A stretch of DNA of 64,000 nt from assembly GCA_009692005.1 (NCBI GenBank), contig SHZZ01000001.1:62001-126000 (forward strand). Reading direction: 5' to 3'. The position numbers were made by a program, and so were the translations under genes. Numbering within the stretch: position 1 is the first letter of the stretch; every line of letters begins with the position of its first letter. This DNA comes from Gemmataceae bacterium. Its GTDB lineage: Bacteria > Planctomycetota > Planctomycetia > Gemmatales > Gemmataceae. Shown piece by piece: positions 45,299 to 54,864 of the stretch. The notes under the pieces are model-generated. The model worked only from the letters and a program-made list of their open reading frames with translations. It was not told where the DNA came from and did not search any database.

Positions 45299-46684
45299 AT
45301 GGTCCGAGTACTTATCATCGGCGGTGGTATTTCCGGGCTGGCGCTTGCACACCGAATTGGCCAATACCTGGCTGGGGCGAAAGTCACCATTTTGGAAAAG
45401 GAAAACCGGCCAGGGGGAACGATTGCAACGGTGTCCGAAGGGGGATTCCTTTTTGAAAAAGGCCCCAATGGCTTCTTGGATAATAACCCCGCCACCTTGA
45501 ACCTAAGCAGGGAACTGGGCCTTGAAGCCGAACTAATCCATGCCACCACTTACGCCGCGAAAAACCGTTTTCTCTTTCTGAACGGGAAATTGCAACTTCT
45601 TCCGGGAAGTCTCCTGGGATTTCTTGGAACTGGCATTCTTTCCTGGAAGGCCAAATTGTCACTCCTCATGGAGCGCTTCTGCCCTCCCCTTTTGGAGGAT
45701 CGCGATGAAACCGTGGCGGAATTTGCCAAAAGGCGAGTCGGCCAGGAAGTGGCTGATCGACTGGTGGGTCCTTTTGTCAGCGGAATTTTCGCTGGCGACC
45801 CAGACCGCCTCAGCATGAAAGCCAGCTTTCCCCGGATCACTGCCATGGAAAAAGAGCATGGCAGTGTGTTCAAGGGATTCGCGGTGCAACGCCACGATCA
45901 TTCCCGGAATGGGAAAACCGGGCCTAAATTATGGTCATACCGGGCTGGAATGGAACAGTTGATTGCGTCTTTGGTGGAAAGGACCGGCAAGGAGAATGTC
46001 AGAAAGTTTCACGCTTCAAGTTTGAAATTCGACAGCGCCACTCAATGTTGGAAAGTTTCCAGTTCGAATGGCGAGGAAGTCGAAGGGGATATTTGCGTCC
46101 TGGCTTGCCCAGCCCATGCCCAGGCAGAGTTGTTGAAACCACTCGACCTTGAGTTGGGAACGCTGGTTGGGACCATTCCCTACACCCGGTTGGCGGTCGT
46201 GGTGATGGCCTTCAGGTCGGGAGATGTCCCTATTTCCTTGAAAGGGTTTGGTTTTCTGGTTCCCTCCATAGAGAGAAGGCGAATCCTTGGGGCGCAATGG
46301 TGTTCTTCAATTTATCCTGGTCGGGCGCCAGCGGGAATGGTTTTGCTTCGGGCCATGATTGGCGGGGTTCAACAAGCAGAACTATTAAATCTGGATGATC
46401 AAACTTTGGCCAACCTGGTTTACCAGGAGTTGCGGGAAACCATGTCGGTGCAGTCACCGGCGGTTTTCACCAAAGTGATCCGGTGGGAGAAAGCCATTCC
46501 ACAATACCTCATCGGCCATTGCTCGTTGGTTGAAAAGATTGAGGAAAAGGCTGCCAGCCATGCGGGGCTTTTCCTGACCGGAAACGCCTACAAGGGAATT
46601 GCGTTAAATAGTTGTATTGAAAATGCCGAACCCCTGGCGGTGCGGATTTCTCGCTGGTGGTCGAGGGAAAGACTGCCCCAATAA
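45299..46684 (+). CDS. Protoporphyrinogen oxidase (HemY/HemG type)
   Basis: The 461-residue flavoenzyme oxidises protoporphyrinogen IX to protoporphyrin IX (or coproporphyrinogen in some lineages). It starts with the FAD motif G-G-G-I-S-G-L-A-L-A-H. Next come E-K-E-N-R-P-G-G-T, the family stretch F-L-F-E-K-G-P-N-G-F-L-D-N, and V-G-P-F-V-S-G-I-F-A-G-D-P-D-R-L-S-M near residue 160. It ends with the C-terminal FAD contact region F-L-T-G-N-A-Y-K-G-I-A-L. Length and motifs are normal. Ferrochelatase, the next step, is in the same window at 56.9 kb. It is a soluble or peripheral membrane protein. Confidence 0.93.
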   Translation: MVRVLIIGGGISGLALAHRIGQYLAGAKVTILEKENRPGGTIATVSEGGFLFEKGPNGFLDNNPATLNLSRELGLEAELIHATTYAAKNRFLFLNGKLQLLPGSLLGFLGTGILSWKAKLSLLMERFCPPLLEDRDETVAEFAKRRVGQEVADRLVGPFVSGIFAGDPDRLSMKASFPRITAMEKEHGSVFKGFAVQRHDHSRNGKTGPKLWSYRAGMEQLIASLVERTGKENVRKFHASSLKFDSATQCWKVSSSNGEEVEGDICVLACPAHAQAELLKPLDLELGTLVGTIPYTRLAVVVMAFRSGDVPISLKGFGFLVPSIERRRILGAQWCSSIYPGRAPAGMVLLRAMIGGVQQAELLNLDDQTLANLVYQELRETMSVQSPAVFTKVIRWEKAIPQYLIGHCSLVEKIEEKAASHAGLFLTGNAYKGIALNSCIENAEPLAVRISRWWSRERLPQ

Positions 46685-46769
46685 AAGGCACTTTGATGGG
46701 GATTGCCAGGAGGATATTTTACCGGCAATCCCGATCCATTGGATATTTTTCTTTTGCAATGGAATCACG

Positions 46770-48053
46770 ATGAATGTTTTAAGTTTGATACTGGGGGGTG
46801 GACACGGCACCCGGCTCTATCCACTTACGCAACTGCGCAGCAAGCCTGCGGTGCCGATCGCGGGAAAGTATCGCCTGATCGACATTCCCATTAGCAATTG
46901 CATCAATAGCGGGTTGAACCGCATCTATGTGTTGACGCAGTTTCTCAGTGTCAGCCTTCATCGGCACATAGCAAACAGCTACAAATTTGATCCATTTGGC
47001 AAGGGATTTGTGGAAGTATTGGCCGCCCAGCAAACCAATGAAGGCATGGATTGGTACCAGGGAACCGCGGACGCGGTGAGGCAGCAAATCCGGTATGTTG
47101 TGGAGGATCCTTGCCAAGACATCCTGATCCTATCCGGCGATCAGCTTTATCGCATGGATTACAGGGAGTTGTTGCGGACCCACCATGAAACCTGCGCGGA
47201 TGTTACCATCGCGGTTCTGCCAGTGAGTCAAAAGGACGCCGCGGGATTCGGGATTGTCCAAGTAGGTGATTCCGGAAGGGTTGTGGCTTTCAACGAAAAA
47301 CCGAAGACTGAGGCGGAGATCAAACCCTTTGCGGTGAAGGAAGATTGGCTGGCTGGAAAGGGAATTCATGCCAAGGACCGGCCGTATTTGGCCAGCATGG
47401 GGATTTATGTTTTTAAAAGGAAAACGCTTCTCGACTTGTTGAACGCTAGGCCTTTGGCCACTGATTTTGGCAAAGAAGTGTTTCCTCGCAGCTTCAAATC
47501 CCACCAAGTGCAAGCATTCCTTTTTGATGGTTTTTGGGAGGATCTGGGCACTATCAAGGCTTACCACGAAGCCAACTTGGCCTTGGCAAGTGAAACGCCG
47601 CCCTTCAATTTTCATGGCCCTGGCGGGGTTATTTACACGCGCATGCGCTTTTTGCCCGCGTCGAGAATTCATGGCGCTCTTTTGCGAGGCACCCTGGTTA
47701 GCGATGGCTGCATTATTGAAGCCGGAACCGTGATCGACCGGAGTGTCATCGGTATTCGCAGCCGCATTGGCAAAAATGTGGTGATCAAGGACACGGTGAT
47801 GATTGGCGCCGACCGCTTTGAAACCGACGGGGAAAGAGAGGACAACCGCCTGAAAGGGATTCCCAATTTGAATATTGGCGACAATACCGTAGTTGAACGA
47901 GCCATTTTAGACAAGGATTGCCGCATCGGCCGGGGGGTCAAACTGGTCAATTCCAAAAACCGCCAGCATGATGAAGGCCCAAATTATGTCATCCGTGAAG
48001 GGATCATCGTGATTCCCCGGGGAAGCGTCATTCCCGATGGGACGGAAATTTGA
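46770..48053 (+). CDS. glgC: Glucose-1-phosphate adenylyltransferase
   Basis: The enzyme makes ADP-glucose from glucose-1-phosphate and ATP, the control step of bacterial glycogen synthesis. The 427-residue protein starts with the nucleotidyltransferase motif L-G-G-G-H-G-T-R-L-Y-P-L-T. It has the K-P-A-V-P-I-A-G-K-Y-R-L-I-D activator region and Q-G-T-A-D-A-V-R, and ends in a left-handed beta-helix (V-I-D-R-S-V-I-G, I-G-K-N-V-V-I-K-D). It resembles the cyanobacterial/plant branch more than the E. coli enzyme. The ATG at 46770 is chosen because the conserved core begins there; the frame to 46617 lies within the hemY-like gene. Convergent with the isomerase gene. Confidence 0.95.
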   Translation: MNVLSLILGGGHGTRLYPLTQLRSKPAVPIAGKYRLIDIPISNCINSGLNRIYVLTQFLSVSLHRHIANSYKFDPFGKGFVEVLAAQQTNEGMDWYQGTADAVRQQIRYVVEDPCQDILILSGDQLYRMDYRELLRTHHETCADVTIAVLPVSQKDAAGFGIVQVGDSGRVVAFNEKPKTEAEIKPFAVKEDWLAGKGIHAKDRPYLASMGIYVFKRKTLLDLLNARPLATDFGKEVFPRSFKSHQVQAFLFDGFWEDLGTIKAYHEANLALASETPPFNFHGPGGVIYTRMRFLPASRIHGALLRGTLVSDGCIIEAGTVIDRSVIGIRSRIGKNVVIKDTVMIGADRFETDGEREDNRLKGIPNLNIGDNTVVERAILDKDCRIGRGVKLVNSKNRQHDEGPNYVIREGIIVIPRGSVIPDGTEI

Positions 48054-48106
48054 TTTTGCAAACTTGATTCAACAAGAGTTAAAAGGCGGTTGATAGCGGC
48101 TGAACT

Positions 48107-48922
48107 TCATTTGGGTTTTTCCAGAGATTTGGGAAAAACACCCTTCAAGAATTTCAACTCTTCCCGAGCCAGGGCTTTTCTGTCGGAAAGGTCTTTGGCG
48201 CCATATTCCCCGTGCAGGACGATGGTGCCACGGAATTGGCAATCTTCCAACCCTTGGCCCACATCTTTCCACCGCACGACCCCCTTTCCAGCGGGAACTA
48301 CTTTGTTTTCCCAACCCGTCTTTCCTGGGGCCCAGGAAATATCCTTTATGGCCAAAAGAGAAAGCCAGGGTTTGATTAACTCCAATTCCATGCGGATCGG
48401 CCCGCCGTTGAGGGCGAGGTGCCCGGTGTCGGCAAAGGCGCCTACATGATGAGGATCGAAATCTTGCAAGAGCATCAAAAGCGAGGCGGCGTTATTGCCA
48501 ATATTGCTGCCTGAATGCGTGTGGTAGCAGGCTTTCACCCCAGTGGACTTGGCCAGTTGGGCAAAACCCTCCATGCTTTTTCTTGCCTGGGTTAGTTGTT
48601 CGCGAAAATTCCCCTGGTAGGGAAAATAACCAATCTTGATTCTTCCAACCCCGGCCTTGCTGCATGCCTCAAACATCCCCTTGGATTCCAAAGTGCTGGC
48701 ACTGGTGAGGGAAGTGGGCGCGGTTACCAACCCAATGGCCAGGTTTTCACTTTTCAACTGCGAGGAGAGCTTTGGCAATTCCACCAGGGCATTTTGCGGA
48801 TCCACCAGGTAGCCCGGCCGGACCGCAAGGTCAAACCCCTCCAGGCCTGTTTCCTGGCAAAATTGCACAAGGCCCTTGGCATCCAATTCTTTCAGGCTCT
48901 TGGTGAAATAATGAAACGGCAT
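48107..48922 (-). CDS. Sugar phosphate isomerase/epimerase family protein
   Basis: This 271-residue TIM-barrel protein belongs to the same broad superfamily as the product at 29738-30568 but is only distantly related to it. Visible metal-site-like motifs are C-Y-H-T-H-S-G, F-A-D-T-G-H-L, A-I-K-D and V-L-H-G-E-Y-G. The ATG at 48922 is preferred because conserved sequence begins there (P-F-H-Y-F-T-K-S-L); the start at 48970 would add 16 residues. No signal peptide is seen at the chosen start. It converges with glgC, 53 bases between the stop codons. Substrate unknown. Confidence 0.85.
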   Translation of the reverse strand: MPFHYFTKSLKELDAKGLVQFCQETGLEGFDLAVRPGYLVDPQNALVELPKLSSQLKSENLAIGLVTAPTSLTSASTLESKGMFEACSKAGVGRIKIGYFPYQGNFREQLTQARKSMEGFAQLAKSTGVKACYHTHSGSNIGNNAASLLMLLQDFDPHHVGAFADTGHLALNGGPIRMELELIKPWLSLLAIKDISWAPGKTGWENKVVPAGKGVVRWKDVGQGLEDCQFRGTIVLHGEYGAKDLSDRKALAREELKFLKGVFPKSLEKPK

Positions 48923-49154
48923 GGCCTTGTCCCCACAAACCTCTGGAATCCAGCCTCCATTAAACCTCAAAGCTAATTCGAATCAACCGTTAAGCCAAGG
49001 CAGGAGAATTATTCTTGAAGAAACTGTTTTGCTCCTCTGGCAACGGTTGTGCGTTCATGCGCGGTTGGGTGAAAATAAAACGGGTGGATTTTTATTTGAC
49101 TTTCACCCCAAGCACTTTGGTATAGTCTAATAGGTGGGCTTAATGGAGGGTTTT

Positions 49155-50986
49155 ATGAAAAAGAAAAGAAAAGTGGTCCCCTGGTTGGAAACTCTTGAGG
49201 ATCGCAGAGTACTCGCCGCAGGGTTCTCCTTGGGATTGCCGGCAATTCAAACAATTGCCACTGTAAATGGCAAAATCACGGACATTGTTCGAACATTCGA
49301 TTCCGTGGTTTTAAGCCAAGGACAACAAAACGAGGCCGACTAGGTCGATTTAATTTCCAACCCTTTTGAGGGTTATGTCGGCGATTTGGAAATCGCCGAA
49401 GGGGATGTGAATGGGGATGGAGTGACCGACAAGATCATTGGCGCTGGCAAATGGGGAGGTCCGCGGGCTCAAGTTCGCAGTGGAATCAATGACCAAGTTC
49501 TGAGTGATATTTTTGTTTTTGATCCTGCCTTGAGGACCGGAATCAACCTTGCCGCCGGGGATGCGAACGGCGACGGCTTTGCTGATATTTTGGTCGGACC
49601 AAAGGAAGGAGGGGGTCCCCATGTCAAACTGTTTAGCGGAAAGGATGGCTCGATACTTTTCCAAACATTTGTTTTCGAGGAAGGATTTCTGGGCGGGGTC
49701 AATGTGGCGTTGGGAGATTTGGATGGCAACGGGAGGGCGGAACTAATCTTGTCCGCGGGTGTGGGCGGCGGGCCCAGGGTGAAAGTTCTGGCCGATTCCA
49801 CCTGGGAAACAATTCATGACTTTTTTGCCTTTGATCCGGAATTGCGCACCGGTATCCAGGCGGTGGGAGGAGATACTCAAACTGGTGGAGATGGCGTGGC
49901 AGAAATATTTGTTTCTCCCATGGCAGGTGGCTCTCCCCTAATTCAGCGTTTTGAAACCTCCTCTTCTTCCTGTGTCCTGGTTGGCCAGTTTTTTGCGTTT
50001 AACCCCGATTCTCGGGATGGCGCGGAAATCGGCATTACGGATTTTAATGGGGATGGCGAGGATGAACTTCTTGTTGTGAAACCAGGAGGTTTGAATGAAG
50101 GCGCGGTGCTTGTATTTAAAGGATCAACCCAGGTCCAAGAATATAAGCCAGGCGTAATTTCGCCAGGCACTTCGATTTCCTCCCGCAGCCAGTATTTGCC
50201 AGATATTTCTGGGGTTGCCTCCCCTTATAAAGTTTTGGCAGAAGTAGCTGCCAATTTTGGGAGATTGATCCTTGAATTTGGTGCAAATCCCCCTGCTAAT
50301 TCTTTCCAAAACCTGACCCTGGTTACCCAGGCGGAACTGCAACCTGGGGATATTCTTGTGGCCATTGCCGATAATAGTTATACCTCCGGGGTCATTCGGT
50401 TAGGAACTTGGTCGGCATTCAGCCACTCGGCCCTTTACCTGGGCAATGGTGAAATCATTGAAAGCGTGGCAGCAGGGGTTCGTAAATCCACTTTGGCGGC
50501 ATTGCAGGCTGAAGAATCAAGAATTGGGGTAATCCGGTATCCGGGCCTGACATTCTCGCAGGCCGCCCAGGTAATAAGCGAAGGGTCAAAGTTAATTGGG
50601 TCGGACTATAATTTTCCCGGCATCGTCCTGATGGCCTTCGATAAACTCGGAATCCTGGCCAATCCCACATTTTTTCCACTTCGGATTTTGTTTCTTAACT
50701 TTCCCAGCCGGTGAACAGTTTAATTAATGCCGTTGCATTCAATAATAAATTTCATTGTTCCCAGTTTGTTAGGGCAGCCTTTGTCAACGCTGGAATTCCC
50801 CTCATCCTGGAAAACCTGGATTCGCCTGGTGATCTGGTCCGCCTAGGCCAGCAAGGTCTGCTTAGTCTGATTGGCCCTTTACAATATACGGCCAGTGCCA
50901 GTCCCAATTCCCAGGGGCTTTACCCAAAGGACTTGGAGGATTTTTCCCGGACAATCCTGTTGGGATTTCCCCCCTTGCCAAATTAA
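49155..50986 (+). pseudogene. Broken gene for a secreted FG-GAP/permuted-papain-fold protein
   Basis: Three consecutive open frames form one gene. The first (49155-49343) carries the planctomycete secreted-protein motif L-E-D-R-R-V-L-A, then ends at an in-frame TAG (49341-49343). The second (to 50714) continues in the same frame with FG-GAP-like calcium-binding repeats (G-D-V-N-G-D-G, G-D-A-N-G-D-G and F-N-G-D-G). It then starts a YiiX-like permuted NlpC/P60 domain (P-G-D-I-L-V-A, S-H-S-A-L-Y-L-G). The frame then shifts near 50700. The last piece (50711-50986) holds the probable catalytic cysteine in H-C-S-Q-F-V-R-A-A-F. GGAGGG lies 5 bases before the ATG. Two lesions suggest a pseudogene; sequencing error is possible for either. 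Confidence 0.8.
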
Positions 50987-51024
50987 TTGCAGAGGGATCT
51001 TGGGTAAGGCAATTACTAGTGGGG

Positions 51025-51876
51025 TTATTGGACAGGATTTTCCAGTCCGCCAATGCCATCAATTTCAATTTTCACATGGTCACCACTCTGAAGATTGAAA
51101 TGATCGGGGGGGACAATCCCCGTGCCGGTTAGAAGAAAAACTCCATCGGGGAAATGGTTCTCTTTGAACAGCCATTGGGCCAAGTCCTCAAACCCGCGGG
51201 CCATGGATGCCAGAGTGGTTTTGCCTTGAAAGATGGCCTTTTCTAGTCGGGAAATGGTCAAGTGGATGCCGCACTGATCCAGCGGGGTTAGATCGCCATG
51301 CAGGGTAATCCATGGCCCGATGGCGCAAGCACCCGTGTAAATTTTCGCCTGAGGCAGGTAAAGGGGGTTCTCCCCTTCAATATCTCGGGAACTCATGTCG
51401 TTGCCGATCGTGTAGCCCACGATATTCCCCTTGGGGGAAATCACCAGGGTGAGTTCCGGTTCCGGAACATTCCATTTGCTGTCTTTGCGGACTCGCACTG
51501 GCATGCCGGGGCCCACCACCTTGCTGGCCATTGATTTCATGAATAGCTCGGGGCGTTCGGCTTTGTACACCAAGTCGTAAAACCGGGCGGCTCCTTCGGA
51601 TTCCCTTTCCCTGGCTTCCCGGCTGCGAAGATAAGTGACTCCGGCGGCCCAAACTTCTTGCAGGTCGATTGGGGCCAAAACCTTGCAATTTTTTAGAAGG
51701 AGAGCCGGGGCATTGCCTTTTGCTTTGGCAATTTCACCGCGTGGATCGTCGGCATGAAGGATTTGCGTCAGCAAGGACGGTTGCGTTTCTAAGGAACCCA
51801 AGGGAAAGACAAATTCCCCTTCCAAAAGTCCCGTAAATGCATCGCCAGAAGGAAGTTGAAATTTTCCAATTTGCAT
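51025..51876 (-). CDS. Fumarylacetoacetate hydrolase-family protein
   Basis: The 283-residue protein has the C-terminal FAH fold with the metal-binding acidic motif in W-N-V-P-E-P-E-L-T-L-V, then G-Y-T-I-G-N-D-M-S-S-R-D-I-E-G. The N-terminal half includes V-T-Y-L-R-S-R-E-A-R. The family contains hydrolases, isomerases, decarboxylases and the AraD-type 2-keto-3-deoxy sugar-acid dehydratases, and the S-R-E-A-R region recalls the last group (inference). It begins two bases after the mnmE-like stop and is the final gene of the minus-strand run. The ATG at 51876 has no in-frame competitor nearby. Substrate uncertain. Confidence 0.87.
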   Translation of the reverse strand: MQIGKFQLPSGDAFTGLLEGEFVFPLGSLETQPSLLTQILHADDPRGEIAKAKGNAPALLLKNCKVLAPIDLQEVWAAGVTYLRSREARERESEGAARFYDLVYKAERPELFMKSMASKVVGPGMPVRVRKDSKWNVPEPELTLVISPKGNIVGYTIGNDMSSRDIEGENPLYLPQAKIYTGACAIGPWITLHGDLTPLDQCGIHLTISRLEKAIFQGKTTLASMARGFEDLAQWLFKENHFPDGVFLLTGTGIVPPDHFNLQSGDHVKIEIDGIGGLENPVQ

Positions 51877-51878
51877 GA

Positions 51879-53024
51879 TTAACCCATGATCCAGGGTGAA
51901 AGATGGTTGACAGCGTCGTTATTACGCATGGCCAATAAATCCTCTCGGGCTATTTGCAAAGCAATCACGAAGGCTTCTTCGTGAGGTATGGGCTGATCCG
52001 CGGGAGGATCTTGGGGAACCAGCCGTTTGGCAATGGCCTTGACCAGGGCATCTACTCCTTCTCCTTTGAGTGCGGAAACCAGCCAGGCATCCTGGGGCCA
52101 GTTGCGGTGCAAGGGAAGGAGGTCTATTTTATTGACAACGAATTGCAATTTCTCCGTGGGGATGGATTTTGGCGGGAATACCAGCGGCCGGGTCGGGTCG
52201 AGCAGCCAAAGGCACAAGTCGGCTTGTTCGCTTTGTTCCAGGCCGATTTGAAGCCCTTCTGCTTCCAGTTCGGTTGGGTTATCGCGGAACCCCGCCATGT
52301 CCGCCAAGTTAACCGGCCAGCCTTCCATGGCGGTTTCCCACCAAAGGACATCCCGGGTCGTTCCCTCTATTTCAGAAACCAGGCACCTTTGAAATCCAAC
52401 CAGAGCATTTACCAGGCTGCTTTTGCCGGCGTTGCTGGCCCCTGCGACGAGAACTTTCCAGGAATGGATTAAATGCGAGCCGAGGTGGCTCCAGTTTTGA
52501 ATTTGGTTGATTGTTTCAACAGCCTTTGTGTTCTCCTTGGCCCGAATGGTTTGAACCAAGGAATCAAACCACTCGCGGAGAAGCCCGCTGGCCTGGTTGG
52601 TCAAAACTGCGGCGGCTTTTCTGGTGCGGGCCTGCGCCACGGCGATACGGGAGTCCGCTTGAATCCTGCAAGGAATTTCCACGCGGGTGAATTCTTGCCA
52701 GGCGCACCGCCTGGCCCCTGCCTTTTCCAGTTGGCTCAGAGCCATCTTCACCACCTGGGTTCCCCCATGACAGTGCAGGCGTGCGTGAAAGGGATTAACG
52801 GATTGAATGCCCAGGACAATTTCGTCCCCTCTGCCCATTCCCAATCGGCCCAGACGAGTTTCCAGCGCCGTGGGAATGAGTGGAAGTTTTTCTCCGCCCC
52901 GAGGCAAGAAAACGCCTTTCAGGATTTCCCAGCCCTTGGGCCCAGACAGGCCAATGCTGGCGAGCGCGCTTTTTCCAGGCGCGGAAAGCAAGGCAACCCA
53001 GGTTTCCTGGCTGGCTACAGTCAT
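51879..53024 (-). CDS. Degenerate MnmE/TrmE-like GTPase without C-terminal C-x-G-K
   Basis: The 381-residue protein follows the MnmE order: a divergent N-terminal domain, a helical part, and a G domain. The GTPase motifs are intact: P-loop G-A-S-N-A-G-K-S (195-202), G-T-T-R-D (221-225), D-M-A-G (242-245, usually D-T-A-G), N-K-I-D (298-301) and S-A-L (317-319). In contrast the N-terminal T-G-E-D motif is missing, although E-F-T-R near residue 111 survives. The C-terminus ends in P-W-I-M-G instead of the catalytic C-x-G-K, and the protein is about 70 residues shorter than usual. The coaX stop and FAH gene start fit tightly around it, so truncation by frameshift is unlikely. It may be a modified MnmE or a GTPase with another role. 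Confidence 0.82.
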   Translation of the reverse strand: MTVASQETWVALLSAPGKSALASIGLSGPKGWEILKGVFLPRGGEKLPLIPTALETRLGRLGMGRGDEIVLGIQSVNPFHARLHCHGGTQVVKMALSQLEKAGARRCAWQEFTRVEIPCRIQADSRIAVAQARTRKAAAVLTNQASGLLREWFDSLVQTIRAKENTKAVETINQIQNWSHLGSHLIHSWKVLVAGASNAGKSSLVNALVGFQRCLVSEIEGTTRDVLWWETAMEGWPVNLADMAGFRDNPTELEAEGLQIGLEQSEQADLCLWLLDPTRPLVFPPKSIPTEKLQFVVNKIDLLPLHRNWPQDAWLVSALKGEGVDALVKAIAKRLVPQDPPADQPIPHEEAFVIALQIAREDLLAMRNNDAVNHLSPWIMG

Positions 53025-53027
53025 GAG

Positions 53028-53780
53028 TTAGTGGGAATCCAGAAAATTCAAGGCCCAAAGAACCATGTCGGGGTGGTAAGCGTTTTTTTGCATTAACGCT
53101 TCGGCCAGGAGCAGTCCATCGCCGCCAGTGAAAAAAATCTTGGTGTTTTCTCCGGCCAACAACTGGTAGTCAGCAATTAACCTGGCAACCCCGCCGATCC
53201 CTGCGGAGGAAATCCCCACCTGAATAGCTTCCAGGGAATTGGCGCCCGGTCCTTTTTGCACGGGAAACGGGCGTGCTGCAAGAGGTAAAAGCGCTGTGTG
53301 GTCATGAAGTGATTTTGCCATCAGGTGGAAGCCTGGCAATATGGCTCCACCCAGGAATCCTTTTTCCCTTGAAACCAAGTCCACGGTAATGGCAGTGCCG
53401 GCATCGATGGTGATGACATGACTGGCCCCCGGGGCCATTTTTAATCCTGCATAAGCAGCCAGCAGCCGGTCCATTCCCACCTGATTGGGTTCCTTCAGTG
53501 AAATGGGCATAGGAATTTGTGAGAACCGGTCGATGATCCCCAGGGGGATTCCCGAGGAGGCAAGCGCCAAAGCAATATGTTTACTCGTTTCCGGAACAAC
53601 GCTGGCCATCACGGCCCGGATTGGGCAATTCATCGGCTGGGGTAATAAGGTTTGTAAAAACGCGCTGTAACTTTGAGTATCCCTTGAAGTGTTTTCCTTC
53701 CTGACCAGGTTGCCTTTTTGAAAAACACCCCATTTGGATGAAGTGTTTCCAATGTCGATGGCCAGGGTGATGAGATTCAT
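53028..53780 (-). CDS. coaX: Type III pantothenate kinase
   Basis: The enzyme phosphorylates pantothenate, the first step of coenzyme A synthesis, and unlike CoaA is not inhibited by CoA. The 250-residue protein has the ASKHA-fold motifs: D-I-G-N-T-S-S-K near residue 9 (phosphate 1), G-M-D-R-L-L-A-A-Y-A (pantothenate region), D-A-G-T-A-I-T-V-D (phosphate 2), and G-G-A-I-L-P-G. Its ATG overlaps the obgE stop by four bases (ATGA), and the mnmE-like gene starts three bases after its stop. Length is typical. It is cytoplasmic and usually dimeric. Confidence 0.95.
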   Translation of the reverse strand: MNLITLAIDIGNTSSKWGVFQKGNLVRKENTSRDTQSYSAFLQTLLPQPMNCPIRAVMASVVPETSKHIALALASSGIPLGIIDRFSQIPMPISLKEPNQVGMDRLLAAYAGLKMAPGASHVITIDAGTAITVDLVSREKGFLGGAILPGFHLMAKSLHDHTALLPLAARPFPVQKGPGANSLEAIQVGISSAGIGGVARLIADYQLLAGENTKIFFTGGDGLLLAEALMQKNAYHPDMVLWALNFLDSH

Positions 53781-54781
53781 GATTGGGCGATCGGGATTTC
53801 ACGCAAGGTTTTGGTGACTTTCTGTACCAGGGTTGCGAGTCCCGCCCCTGTGACGGCGGAGATTTCAACCACCTCTTTGCCCAGGGCTTTTTCCAAGTCT
53901 TGTCGGACCTGAGAGGAATCGGTAAGTTCGCATTTGCTCAGCGCCACGATTTCCGGCTTTTGCGCGGTTTCCTTTCCATGCATTTCCAACTCTTTCCTTA
54001 TGACCAGGTAGTTGTCCAAAGGTTTTGATTGGTCCGTTGGGAAAGGTTCAATCATGTGAATGAGGACCTTGGTCCTTTCCACATGGCGGAGAAATTCCAG
54101 GCCCAGGCCGGTTCCTTGATGAGCGCCTTCGATCAATCCGGGCAGATCCGCCAGAACAAAAACATTTTCTCCGCCAATGAGAACCATCCCAAGGTTTGGG
54201 TGCCTGGTGGTAAAGGGATAAGAGGCGATCTCCGGGTTGGCGCGGGAAAGCCTGGAAAGCAATGTGGATTTTCCTGCGTTCGGTTTTCCAACCAGGCCGA
54301 CATCGGCGATTAACTTGAGTTCCAGCTTCACCCAGCGTTCTTCCCCCGGCGTGCCCGGCTGGAATTTTCTTGGGGCACGGTTGGTGGAGGTGGTGAAAGC
54401 TCTGTTGCCCCGGCCGCCTCGACCCCCTTCGGCCACGGTGACGCTGTCGCCAGCGGCTTTTAAATCTTTCAGGATGTTTTCCTTGTCGCGGTCCATGATG
54501 AGTGTGCCAGGGGGAACCCGGATGATCAAATCGGGTGCTTTTTTCCCATGGCAGTTGTCAGGCATGCCTGGCCCGCCTGCAACTGCACGCCAGTGTTTTT
54601 TATTAACAATGTCGGCCAGAGTGTCAGCGCCATCCTGCGCCAGGACAATGACATTGCCGCCATCGCCCCCGTCTCCGCCGTCCGGACCGCCACGGGGTAT
54701 ATATTTTTCCCTGCGGAAACTGCTGCAGCCTTTGCCGCCGTCGCCGCCTTTGACAAATAAGGTAACTCGATCCACGAACAT
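53777..54781 (-). CDS. obgE: Obg-family GTPase without the usual C-terminal extension
   Basis: The essential ribosome-associated GTPase ObgE helps 50S subunit assembly. The 334-residue protein starts with the glycine-rich Obg fold (residues 1-158, F-V-K-G-G-D-G-G-K-G). The G domain follows: G-K-P-N-A-G-K-S, D-L-P-G-L-I-E-G-A-H, S-K-C-E and S-A-V-T-G-A-G. It stops at the end of the G domain, so the variable OCT domain is absent; many bacteria also lack it. The ATG at 54781 is preceded by GGGAGGTGG, a strong ribosome-binding site, and the longer frame to 54940 is not supported. coaX is coupled downstream by ATGA. Confidence 0.95.
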   Translation of the reverse strand: MFVDRVTLFVKGGDGGKGCSSFRREKYIPRGGPDGGDGGDGGNVIVLAQDGADTLADIVNKKHWRAVAGGPGMPDNCHGKKAPDLIIRVPPGTLIMDRDKENILKDLKAAGDSVTVAEGGRGGRGNRAFTTSTNRAPRKFQPGTPGEERWVKLELKLIADVGLVGKPNAGKSTLLSRLSRANPEIASYPFTTRHPNLGMVLIGGENVFVLADLPGLIEGAHQGTGLGLEFLRHVERTKVLIHMIEPFPTDQSKPLDNYLVIRKELEMHGKETAQKPEIVALSKCELTDSSQVRQDLEKALGKEVVEISAVTGAGLATLVQKVTKTLREIPIAQS

Positions 54782-54864
54782 GAAAACCACCTCCCCTTCA
54801 GCAAATGAAATTTTAGGGAGGCAGTGGTTGCTTAAAAAGGGATGGGACAAAGAAAGAGGGGAAA

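Noticed and set aside
49341-49343. TAG as a recoded (pyrrolysine or selenocysteine-like) codon
   Set aside because: No recoding machinery or stem-loop element is visible, other genes use TAG as a normal stop (for example mnmG), and the same gene has a second frame-breaking lesion, so decay or sequence error explains it better.
50700-50714. Programmed frameshift at the second break of the FG-GAP gene
   Set aside because: No slippery heptamer with a downstream structure was recognised, and the upstream TAG already breaks the gene.
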